Source: Monomorium pharaonis (taxonomy: Eukaryota > Arthropoda > Insecta > Hymenoptera > Formicidae). Taken from it: 64,000 bases of DNA. The stretch's first letter is position 1; each line of letters opens with the position of its first letter. Below, piece after piece: positions 11,401-21,460 of the stretch. Location of the stretch: NCBI RefSeq assembly GCF_013373865.1, contig NC_050473.1:2790001-2854000 (forward strand), in the 5' to 3' direction. Under the pieces are notes generated by a model. That model searched no databases and was not told where the DNA came from. It saw nothing but the letters and a program-made list of their open reading frames with translations. Both the position numbers and the translations under genes were made by a program.

Positions 11401-13443
11401 GGAAAACATTTTCATACTTTTAATAATATTAAATTATTTTACAATTTTTCTAAATATTACGAATATAGTAACATCATATAAAATTACTTACTCTTATGAA
11501 AAAAAATTTTTAATATATGAGTAAATTGTTATTTCTTTTTCAAGACTGAAGTGTATTTGTCGAATTTGTATCCTAAAAAGTTACGTTATATTTTTTTCTT
11601 TGTTATCTTACAATATTATTTTTTTATACAAAATAATGTGCAATCAAATATCATAGTTTTATTTTATTGTAATTTTCTAAAATATTTTATGTACTTACAA
11701 TAGAAAACTGTCAAAGCAACTGTCATCGCCTGCACTTGCTTTGGAAGAAAAAATAGTACTAGATTAATTTGATTAGCAGAGTTAATCACTACTTTAAAAT
11801 GAAAACTGTCTGCGTTGTGACAAAAAAACTTTTGTGATGTATTCTAAAAACACGTCGCAGAGCGAAGACAATATCTCATATGAGACGTAAGAGAATATCT
11901 TAAACGCACAGCTCTGCGCAGACAATGTCGTACCTTTTGATATGCGTTATCTTCAGATCATCTGATATTAGTGTCAGACATATTTAACAGCCTTAGTCAT
12001 GCAATGATTATAACTGGCGAAAGTAACAAAATTCGTTAAACGTTAAAAGAATACATTAATTAATACACTTTGGTGTTTTGAAAACACTTGAGTTTAAATT
12101 CATTCCTTCTTTTGCTACACAGAGAGGAATACAAAAAGATCTCACCATGTGACTACTGCTTACTGCGACCATTTCGCCTTTACTTTGATGTTTATTTACA
12201 AAACGATATCATGTCTACTGTTATCTATGTTAAGCTTTCGAGTGAAACGCGAATAACGATGTTTGCGAATACAGAAACATTCTGTTCATTTTAGTATTGC
12301 GAGAATAAGTTTAATTTTTCTCTTTATTTCAGTTTATCAAGTGGAATCAGCGTGGGACGATCTAATATTCAGCAAGTAGCCGATAAACGACGAGCAGATA
12401 TAGAAAAGTTTCTTGTAAGTCTATTTAAAATGGCGCCGGAAATATCTCAAAGTGATTTGGTGTACACTTTTTTCCACCCGCTACTACGAGATCAAAAGAA
12501 TGCTGATATTCATTTACGTAAAGTCAAAGGTATATTTAAAATTTTATAAATATATTATTATTTGTAAACATTATTAATCACTTCGAAATAAAGCCCCTTG
12601 CAACAGTATTTATATATATTTGTATTAGTAATAAATTTAAATTTTAATTAACGAAAACTGAACATTTATTATAATAAAATATTGGGATGATAAGCGTAAA
12701 TACATTATATTTATGTAAATAGAATAAATATTTAAAAGATGTCATATCGAAAAAATTGTGTTTACAAAAATATAATTTATCTGTAAATATTATATAATAG
12801 TTTTAGTAAACGTTTAAAACTTATGTAATAAAATTAATAATTTATATGATGTCATTTTTATATAACAGTTGGAAATAATTGGTGGGCCGAAAAGAGAGTT
12901 AGAGACAACGTCCAAAGTGGTCAGATTAAATTGGCTTTTCACTACGATCGTGGCACTTTATCTGTTATGGTTTATCATGCCCGAGGACTGCCGAAAGTAG
13001 CCAATGCTCAAGAGCCAAATACATACGTGAAAGTATATCTTAAACCTGATCCTACAAAAGCGACAAAACGGAAAACAAAAGTAGTAAAGAAAAATTGTCA
13101 TCCGTCATTTATGGAGATGGTAAAGTCAGACTTTTATGATAAAACTCTTAGAATATATTATTAACTATAGATGCAAAGATATAATCTTTTATAATTTTTT
13201 ATAAAATATAAACTATATTCTTTGCTTAATTAGATGACAAGTTTTGTAATAATCCATTTTTTGTACTAGTTGGTGTATAGAATGCCTCTAGAAGTGATTA
13301 AAGAGAGAATACTTGAAGCAACGATATGGAATCACGATACTCTGCAGGAGAATGAATTTCTCGGTGGTATAAGTTTGCCGCTCGAACGTTTCGACTTGAC
13401 GAACGAAACTATTGAATGGTTCTCATTAGTTAATGTACGATGA
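2439..13443 (+). CDS. Pi3K68D: Class II phosphatidylinositol 3-kinase (PI3K-C2), complete, 24 coding exons
   Basis: Phosphorylates phosphoinositides at the 3-OH on endosomal and plasma membranes. Coding exons: 2439-2686, 2847-3050, 3276-3543, 4010-4262, 4397-4617, 4686-4794, 4865-5023, 5107-5336, 5417-5516, 5614-6033, 6107-6308, 6383-6556, 6691-6957, 7034-7222, 7305-7530, 7680-7826, 7907-8155, 8251-8687, 8813-8969, 9910-10145, 10281-10481, 12333-12529, 12869-13119, 13270-13443. They sum to 5319 nt, giving 1772 aa, with phases matching at every junction. Order: disordered, Pro/Ser-rich N-terminus (to about 400) opening with a UIM-like acidic helix; Ras-binding domain (about 400-545); C2 (about 640-860); PIK helical (about 940-1120); kinase (about 1140-1440); PX (about 1455-1580); C-terminal C2 (about 1640-1772). 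Visible catalytic features are the ATP lysine in LPLKINF (K1206), CDRHNDN (D1334) and HIDFGKF (D1352). PX plus a second C2 is diagnostic of class II. The start ATG has an in-frame TGA four codons upstream. The first exons are less certain than the rest. Confidence 0.95.
9421..9774 (+). promoter_or_regulatory. Possible internal promoter in PI3K-C2 intron 19
   Basis: The intron between 8969 and 9910 is AT-rich at first and turns more balanced in base composition here. It holds three copies of GCGGTC in 131 bp (9470-9475 and 9595-9600 on +, 9543-9548 on -), just before an ATG that opens in frame with the next PI3K exon. This is consistent with an alternative promoter. No TATA box is obvious. The call rests on composition and position only. 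Confidence 0.3.
9775..10145 (+). CDS. Possible alternative first exon of a short PI3K-C2 isoform (PX-C2 only)
   Basis: An ATG at 9775 opens 45 codons (MNKLISRKNF...) that run without a stop, in frame, into exon 20 of the PI3K gene. There the canonical residues MTSSGIPGV begin, at 9910. The canonical junction (FGL joined to MTSSGIPG) matches the vertebrate PI3K-C2 pattern closely, so these 45 codons are not part of the full-length protein. The acceptor at 9909 has an unusually poor pyrimidine tract (gagtacacgacttcgcag), as if that DNA were under coding constraint. A transcript starting here would encode the kinase tail end, PX and C2 domains without catalytic residues. A chance open frame remains possible. 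Confidence 0.35.
10872..11309 (-). CDS. Nested antisense ORF, 145 aa, unknown function
   Basis: This frame lies on the opposite strand inside the 1.85 kb intron between PI3K exons 21 and 22. It starts at an ATG with an in-frame stop 9 nt upstream and ends with TAA. The protein begins MGLKWFRARLSIEKEQ and then becomes Ser/Thr/Asp/Glu/Lys-rich and low-complexity, as in a disordered tail. A 438-bp open frame in such AT-rich DNA is unlikely by chance, and the segment is more GC-balanced than its flanks. I recognise no domain. It could be a single-exon nested gene, the last exon of a nested gene whose earlier exon I could not join, or a decayed insertion. A possible upstream minus-strand mini-exon at 11726-11699 (ATG, then a GTAAGT donor) did not give a consistent frame. 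Confidence 0.4.
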   Translation of the reverse strand: MGLKWFRARLSIEKEQSKIPEMTGQYRRFSYSESTNKKNVEVLIATPSSVASDSSDDNETIEYDRSKTDLASQTSSSIIDSEEMMIKENVKKPQIINYMIENAEPSTSIKDPNVKEQSIHGEISNKTTKDQNDTKSPILDNELVI

Positions 13444-14375
13444 AGCAAGTATAAAGACTGCCCTGGAGTATACATATAGAAGTCCCTTAATGCTCACATA
13501 GATATTCTTTTTAAGATACATATGACATAATGTTAGCGCACAATATTAAAAGTTCTTTATTATGCACAGCCAAGTGCAATAATCACCATGCTTTATGGTA
13601 TAAAATTAATTTTTATTTATATAATTTTGTGCACATCTATACAGTTTCGGTTCTTTTTGATGAAGCAAAGATCCGAAATGATAAATGTGAAAACTCTCGT
13701 GTGATATCTGAAAGAAAATAATTATATGCAGAAGAAGGAACTTCTATGAATAAGAATTGCTAAAAGAGGTAGTACGTCTTTATCGAGTCTGCATAAAGGA
13801 ATAGTCGAATGAAAAGAGAGAAATACTACAAACGTTTAGAATTATATCTCGCACTTGTGCATATTTCTTTAACTGTACTTTTGACATAAAGTATCTGAAA
13901 ATATGACAAATTCAGCATGAATTTAATAGATTTATATTGGAGGGGATTTACTCTTTTATACAAAATTTTATACATTTTATTTATTTAAATATATCACTTT
14001 TTACTGAGACTAATGATCACTAATTGTAAATAGAATGTATTTTATCATATTTATATCACATAAATATGATAATAAAATTTATTTGTATAACGAACTGTCG
14101 AATTAAGCTCTTTTACACCGAAATAATCCGAGTGAAAAAGTTTGCAGTTTTCTATTACAAACATAATCTAATCGTGTGAAAATATATATAAAAATAGTAT
14201 ATGAAAGTTAAATTTGATATACAGCATACAGGATCATGTTTTAACGGACTTTTACAGTGTTATTTTATATTATTAGGAGAGAAATCTATATAATTGCCTG
14301 TTTATGTAATGGCCTCATAAATGAATGTACTATTGATGAAACTATGTAAATATGCTATTAAATCTGTGTAATAAA
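13444..14375 (+). terminator. PI3K-C2 3' UTR with two AATAAA signals
   Basis: After the TGA at 13441-13443 there is about 930 bp of non-coding DNA. It carries poly(A) signals AATAAA at 14071-14076 and 14370-14375, the latter followed by T-rich sequence. Alternative 3' ends are possible. Confidence 0.55.
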
Positions 14376-15540
14376 TTCATTTTTTAATTATCTTATATTG
14401 TTCATATCACACGTTTTGGATATTTTTTTTATTTTTAACATTTTTGTCACAAATTGTAAAGAACAAAGATATTGAGAAAGGAACGCGTGGTTGTTCGCGA
14501 GAGTTACAAAGAAAATCGCAATAGTTGAATTCTAAATTTCAAAATTGTTATGCAAATTGTTTAAATTATTTAAATAATTCTGGGACGCTTTGTCGAAGAG
14601 TTGTGGTTGCTATGTTTTACATACATCTTTGAAGAAAAAGAAAATCATTTTTTAATATATGTAATTTTCTATTCTAAACTAATTTTTTATCAATGACAAC
14701 ATAGTGTTTATAAAGTATATATATATAAAAATAAATATAAATATAAATTATCGATAGAATTGCCATGAAATTTAGTTCGTAATCCCTCCTAAATGAGGCG
14801 TTACTAATAATTTTAATAATATGATCTCGAATTTTCTGCACGACTAACTGATCCGCACAGTACTTGAATTTGAACCCGATACATTAAGGATACATTCACA
14901 TATACATATTAGAAGGTAATAATGCAATAAAAATTTAAGGAAAAAAAAGTAATATATAAAATCCTTTATTTAACATTTGGGATTATTTATTTGTCAATAT
15001 TTTGGATTGCAATAAACAAATCTAGTCGCACACAACAATAAAAACTATTAGAAAATTGGAATATTTTAAAATAAGTATTTAATAACTTTAAATGCTATTA
15101 TAAAGAATAGCTTTGTATATAAAGCGTAATTTCGTGCCTGTTAGTGTTAAGAATATTTTATATTGCTATAATTGGACGCTTCGCGAAATGTTCGTCACAT
15201 TATCTGCCGCAAACATGATACGTCATTTTGCGAGACATGCTTTATCGGTAGGAAACGTGCTAACAAGTTATTTCATAAAAGTGGCTCCCACTTCGCTTAG
15301 AAAGTAGAGAGACGTACAGTAAGGGAATCTAAAACTAACACAACATTCTATCAATATAAAAAAAAGTAATTAGAATTCTAGTAGCACTTTTCAAAGTTGT
15401 CAAGTATATTTTTTATTCTCCTTTCTAAAAAAGGGCATGGCATCGATACTCGCATCTCTCGAAGTATTGTTGTCGCTTTTCCGCGATTGCGATTGAATTT
15501 TGACAGCTGTCAAATTTGTACAAATGGTTATCTATACCGG
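14376..15540. other. Intergenic, nothing recognised
   Basis: AT-rich spacer. Short open frames (for example at 15113) have no coding character or start context. No structured RNA or repeat was recognised. Confidence 0.5.
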
Positions 15541-15815
15541 AAGAGACGGAGAGAGACCGGGAGAGACGGGGAGAGACGGGGAGAGACCGGGAGAGACGGG
15601 GAGAGACCGGGAGAGACGGGGAGAGACCGGGAGAGACGGGGAGAGATGGGGAGAGACGGGGAGAGACGGGAGAGACGAGGAGAGACGGGGAGAGACCGAG
15701 AGAGACGAATAGAGACTGGGAGAGACGGGAGAGGACGGGAGAGACAGGAAGAGACCGGGAGAGACAGGGAGGGACCGGGAGAGACGGCGAGAGACCGGGA
15801 GAGATGGAGAGAGAA
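15541..15815. repeat. 10-bp GAGAGACGGG minisatellite, about 27 units
   Basis: A tandem array of the decamer GAGAGACGGG and its common variant GAGAGACCGG, with one-base slips towards the right end. Because the unit has no stop codon on either strand and three units make ten codons, several overlapping Arg/Glu/Gly/Thr-rich (+) and Leu/Ser/Pro-rich (-) open frames arise. These are artefacts of the repeat, not genes. Confidence 0.95.
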
Positions 15816-15943
15816 CATATAGAAATTAATAAATTTAAAAAATAACCAAATAAAAAATAATCAATAGAGAAAACTAACTTTCGAAAATCTTTCGTTTGAG
15901 TAAAATACTCCACAGTGTACACACGCACGGATGCACGCACTTC

Positions 15944-15944
15944 T

Positions 15945-15982
<38 letters not shown>
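15944..15982. repeat. C-run followed by (CT)n microsatellite
   Basis: About ten C residues lead directly into about fifteen CT units. It is a simple-sequence tract with no further content. Confidence 0.9.
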
Positions 15983-15986
<4 letters not shown>

Positions 15987-18900
15987 ATTTTTTTTTTCTT
16001 TTTGTATATAATTATTTATTTATATAATTATTATTGCAATTGTTATTTTAAAACGTAAAAAACTAAATAGCGCGCGTCTGTGTTGTTCTAGTAAAAATAA
16101 AAAAGAATTTTGCATTTCTTATACTTATCAAAAAAATAAAAATGAAAAATGTGTTAACTTCACGAAGTTAGTATGACACTTCCTTTCTAAAGTACAAGAC
16201 AAGAACGTAATAAGTATCATTTTTAACACCAGTTCCAGACAGCACTTAAAGTTCTGCTATTATGTGTAATATAAAATTTTTTAAACAATTTCGTTTTTTT
16301 TTAATTTTAACATGAAACATGGTATTTGAGCAAACAGTCGTGCTGAGTATTATCGTAGTTCTAGTAAGAGTTTTATGCTCTGCAATCGTTTTTAAACAGA
16401 GGATTAAATATTTTTAAATAATTTTTTAGTACTGCAATTAGCACGACACTCAATTTTTTTACTGTTTTTTTTAAATGTAATTTCCTAGTTTCCTGTCCTT
16501 TTGTTGTATTGATTTCATGTTCAGACCAGCAAAAAATAGAGAAAAAAAACGTAGACGTTTACCTGCTATAATTCGAACATGTGGCACGTCAAGTAAACGC
16601 CAGTAGACAATTATCTCATTAAAATGTCTAAATCTGAGAAATGTTTCTATCCGGTTCTTTTAACGTAGGGATCAACCCTTTCTCGTAATAAATAAAGTGT
16701 CAAGTACGAATTTTACGTATGATTTTTGTATGCAGTAAAGGAATTTAACAACCTATGCACGTAGAAAAGTAGACAAAATAATTTTTTCGATGCATAATTA
16801 TTTTCGTGTACGATGTCTCATTGTACGTTATTATTTAATGTTAACTATATTTCTTAATGGTTTTATTATTTGTTTATATAAGTAGATATAAAATATATAA
16901 TTAAATATAATACAAAATATTATTTTAATGTAAGAGTCTATATTTTATAAATACTGGAAATATAAAAATATTAAATAATACAACAATCACATTAACATAT
17001 TTACAAAATACGTAGATTTAATTATATATATTTGATATTAATATTTTTTAAATTCATTTTATATGTGTTTTATATTACTTGTGATCTTTTTGTCGGATGA
17101 AGGAAAGCAGAAGAAAAAACTGCTTTTATCAGTGTCGGGGCCCGTCTAGCGACCCTGTTAATGAGTAATTTTCTGGCAAGTATCCCGCAACGCATGCGGA
17201 ACTTCACAGGAATGAGATAGAGCCGCTATTCGAGACGCCGTCGTAAATATTATGCAATCGCAATTAATAGCTTTCGTGTGCTTACCGAGATATCGTACAC
17301 GCGCGATCGTGCGACAACTGTGACACATATGACACGCATATTATAGGCATTTAGTCGTGCGTATAAAATTATTTAACGTTATTTTAACGTTATTTTTCTA
17401 ATCTACCTCTTTGACAGCGTCAAACTGCGATGTACGTAAATTTGTAAATATCATAAATGATTTTAAATATCAAAAATACATAGTCCAAACCATCGTTCAA
17501 AATAAAGCGCCAACGCGTAACTATTAAGTTAGAACAATAAGCGAAAATATAGAAAGTGACACTATTATATCAAATACATATATTCTTACAAATTATTGTT
17601 CTTACTAAATTTAAAAAGAAGCCTATTATTTCGTCAGATATAAAAATTATTTCGAAGCATTAATGTAATCGAAATAGAATGTAAAACACAAAAAAATCTT
17701 TAAAGTTTTCTTTTTACGCGCGCCCACCATTGCTATTTCCTTCTTCCGCTTTATAATTTAATTTATTATCGTTTATCTTGAATAACATGTGAGATAACAT
17801 CTGGTAATCTCTCGGTTACGTTATTATGCGCTATGAGAATCTAATGTTATGCTTGTCGATTAAACGTTTGAACTTCCGACTGGTCATAACGCCAGTGCGA
17901 AAGCTTTCCGCGGCCCTCGAGGCCGAAGGGCTTTTAGGTACTAATTTTATGTAAAGTTATGAGACGTTGCGGCGCGCTCCGATGTGCCATCATGTTTCCC
18001 GCAGGTGCTATAATCGAGAGGTTGCGCTTCACACAGACGCCGCGCTGCAGTATAACTAAATATTCAGACTCCAGAAATTCCGTTTCTTTTGGAGATGATA
18101 GAGCACCGAAAATAAGCTACGATGCTTTCAAGCTCCATGAAAAGTTAACACGTAGGCAAGTGAAAAATAAATATATAAAATCGAAAGCGGTGAAATTTTA
18201 AAAAAAGTTCGAACAAAATGAAATAAAGAATATATGGGGAAGAATAATTTAATTGTTGCTGTAATACCGTTGTATACCACTTTATATTCGTGATTTGAGA
18301 GCAAACAAGTTCTATTGCTATATTGTTATAGTAAGATCTTGCTGACAAAACAGGAAAATTTAGCTGAGTAAATTTGTTCATATGAATTAATTTTGTTGTA
18401 TCAACAATAATTCTCAAAACTCGAATTAATTACAAATGCCACGAAAAGATATCGTCGTATAAATAAGTTGCAACAGACACTATGCGCGCCTTCAGCGGCG
18501 AAGTGTTTATGGCGTCATAAAAAAATAAAAATAGGAAACATTTTTACGGGCTGATCATTAAAGCCGACTCGGCGAGGCAACGAAGATGTCCGCCAATTAA
18601 TGTCTGTAGCCTCACGTAACTATAACTCTCCGCCGGTACGTACAACGCGATGGGTATATCGAGTTATCCTCGTCTGTTCAAGTTTTCCTTTCTTTTCGCG
18701 CGTTTATCGTTGTAAGAGAGAGAAATTATTTATTCTCCCATATTCAATGGCACGAAATTACGAGTCATAAAATTATAGAAGATACAAGTTATAAATTAAA
18801 GGAAGAAGGCTAAAAGTCACGGCAAAAAGTTATAGAAGTAAACAAATTTTTAAGTCATCAAAATTAAAAGTTCTTGATGAAAATGATGAAAACTACGTAT

Positions 18901-19770
18901 ATTTTTAATTATATCAAGGTCTTCATTGAATGCGATTTTAATAGCATTCAAAATTATATATTACATTGTTATTTGGACAATTATTGTTTGATATCACTTT
19001 CTACTGCTTCTTGTGTTTTATTATGATTATTCGCTTTTCTAATTAAGAGGAATTATAATTCTTTATGGAATCTTATTACAAGTGATGTTTAAAGAAGTGA
19101 ATAAATCCATTTACTGACAGGTAAGATTATCATGTTATATGGTATTACAAGGAGCGACTTTCAAACGCTTATAATGGTTAATGATAGATATTTTCGAACA
19201 TATTGAGGGTATTATGAAACAAAAATTTTACAGCTAAAAATAAACCACTAAATCTATAAATCAAATCCACAAATCGGTAATAAAGGAATACATAATTACT
19301 ATACAAGGCAAGTGTAATAATTATGTGTTTTATTGTCTGAGACATACGGTATAAGCTCAATAAATTGATGTTTTTACCGTTCAGTCTGTTGGTCCTTACT
19401 GTAAATATTGCTGGTATGATATAAAGTTTAGTGCCTGTTTGAAACTGACTGAGAAGAAAGACTAATTGTAACTGACTGACATGATTGTGACTGAAATATT
19501 TATTACTGACCTAGGATAAACCCTTTAATAAAGACTGACAAAAAAGAAGACAATAAGGGGAAGAAGAAATAAAAACGGTCTTGATACAAAAAAATAAAGC
19601 TGCGTGGACATAATCATAATAAATAAAGTGAAAATTTAATGAAAATATTACATTTATTGTTTTTATTTAAAAATATAACAATAGAAATTTGTGTTTGGAA
19701 AAAATGGTTTGAAACTAAATGATTGAATAAAAGATGTTAATGTCTAGTCGAAGAATAATAAAATTCGTGG

Positions 19771-19771
<1 letters not shown>
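15983..19771. other. Gene-poor spacer with two more GC-balanced islets
   Basis: No credible coding frame. Two stretches, about 17100-17420 and 17870-18700, are richer in GC and CpG than the surroundings. They look like unique, possibly constrained sequence. They lie 6-8 kb upstream of caudal and are candidate distal regulatory DNA. An 80-codon frame at 17959-18201 lies in the second islet but has no recognisable feature. Confidence 0.4.
18506..18521. promoter_or_regulatory. Perfect TTTATG inverted pair (Caudal/CDX-type sites)
   Basis: The 16-mer TTTATGGCGTCATAAA is two TTTATG motifs facing each other across GCGT. TTTAT(G/A) is the core recognised by Caudal/CDX and posterior Hox homeodomains (established). 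It sits in a GC-balanced islet about 6.9 kb upstream of the caudal start codon, so autoregulation is conceivable. A single dyad is weak evidence. Confidence 0.3.

Positions 19772-19813
<42 letters not shown>
19772..19813. repeat. 42-base poly-T tract
   Basis: An uninterrupted run of T. Read on the - strand it is a long poly-A, as left by retroposition of an element lying to the right, but no element body with recognisable coding could be identified beside it. Confidence 0.9.
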
Positions 19814-19814
<1 letters not shown>

Positions 19815-21239
19815 TAAAAATGAGAAGTCTCATCTTCCTAGTAAACCGTACTCTGAGTAGAAATGTACCCAATGTTACCATGTCTTGACAAGGTTTCCTT
19901 CGGATTTACTTTAATAGGTTTGATATGAATAGGGCACAAACGGGAACGAATAAATTTTTTTTATTATTAATTAACGATGTTATTTTAGTCGGGATTTGAT
20001 AACGAACTTCTAAGGATATTTTAAATAAAAGTTCAATAAGGTTGCAATCGTATACGTCTTTGTTAAAACTTGATCATATAAGTAATATTGATCTAATCTA
20101 AGCAATATCTGAGCATTGAATTTAATTTACTCTCAATTCAATTCTTGTATGATTGCATTATTTAAAAAATCATACAAACTTCCTGTTAACGTTGTTACAT
20201 TTTCCAGTGATCCATTAAGTCCAATGTTGTAAACAACACTATACTTTTGCATTTCAGATCTATTGTTACCTATTTATTATCAATCGTGCTTTACATCATT
20301 GTGAAAACATTATCGCAAGGTTCATTTGAGAGATAAAAGTACAAATGGAATTTAACTCATTTAATCGGTAAATAAGGCTTGCATGAGGCTCAGTTTCTAA
20401 TCGGGATTATATCATTTGTACTTGAAATCAACGTATTGGATAGAAGAGCAAAAAAAAAAATTATAAAGAAAATTAACCACACGCACTCACACATAGGAAG
20501 TAATATTACTATCGGTGGTAATATTCTTAAAAAAAGCGCAAAAAGGAAAAAAAAAAGAAGAAAGTGGCGAAATAAAGAAAAGAAAATACTTGCATTTTTA
20601 AAATTTTTCTTTGATAGTATGTTAGGTGTTTTCGGATTGAGTTCTATAGTACAACCTAGACCGAACCAGGAAGGTACAGCTCAATTTTGAAAAAAGAACA
20701 TGCATATCTTGGTTGGCTTGGTCTTTTTGTCAGCAGTTCTTTGAGTGGTCTATGTCTATTCTTTAACAGTTGGTCACGATTTCTTACTTTAGTATAGGGA
20801 AGGCTCGCTTCAGTTGTATAGAACTCAAAGGGTTTTCGAGAATAATAATGTGATTCTTTTCAAAATTAAATGTTGTAGAACAATTTTATTTTATTCTTGA
20901 AAAATTGTTCTTTTTTAATTTTTTACCCCTCATCCAAACAAATATAATTAATCTTCTCTACTTCCTCATATGACTCGTGTACGTGACTCGAAAAATTAAT
21001 TTAGCCAAAATTTACAAGAGAAAGTTATTTCTTGTGCGTGTATCACACGGTTTATAGAATTTTCTTTTTTTTAGTGCATATAATGAAATTGCTTTTAGCT
21101 CGCTAACACGATAGGACGTTAAATTTAAAATAAAACGAATTTAATACAATTAGACAATTAACGTTTAAATCAAAATTATATTTGAATTTTGCGTTTGTAG
21201 TTAGAAATATTTAAAAAATAAAGAAAAACGGAAATAAAC

Positions 21240-21460
21240 ACGGGATAATGAGTCATATACAGTATTGCTGTGAAAATGTATTTGTACTGAATGTATATGT
21301 ACATAACTGAACAATCACAAAATATACGAAATGTACGTTTTGCCCTATATAAGGGCTCTTATTCGAACCCTTCTCAGCAATCTGATGCAACGTAAAATAT
21401 CAAAGAAAAGTTGTAAAATAAATTATTTCAACTTAATATATCGTCAGTAATGTTAAAATT
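21240..21460 (+). mobile_element. Candidate solo LTR or isolated core promoter
   Basis: The block holds TATATAAG (21346-21353). About 30 bp downstream is an initiator-like CTCAGCA (21373-21379), and about 40 bp further on AATAAA (21417-21422). A TATA box, start site and poly(A) signal packed into less than 100 bp is the layout of a retroviral-type LTR (U3-R-U5). Ends and target-site duplication could not be defined. No second copy or reverse-transcriptase coding sequence is in the window, so a solo LTR is the best guess. Confidence 0.35.

Noticed and set aside
15397..15940. Overlapping Arg/Glu-rich and Leu/Ser-rich frames of 96-171 codons
   Set aside because: All are readings of the 10-bp minisatellite in different frames; no non-repeat coding sequence supports them.
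20379..20690. 103-codon Lys/Arg-rich frame
   Set aside because: Its central part is a run of A-rich codons (poly-Lys), as produced by purine-rich simple sequence; no family recognised.
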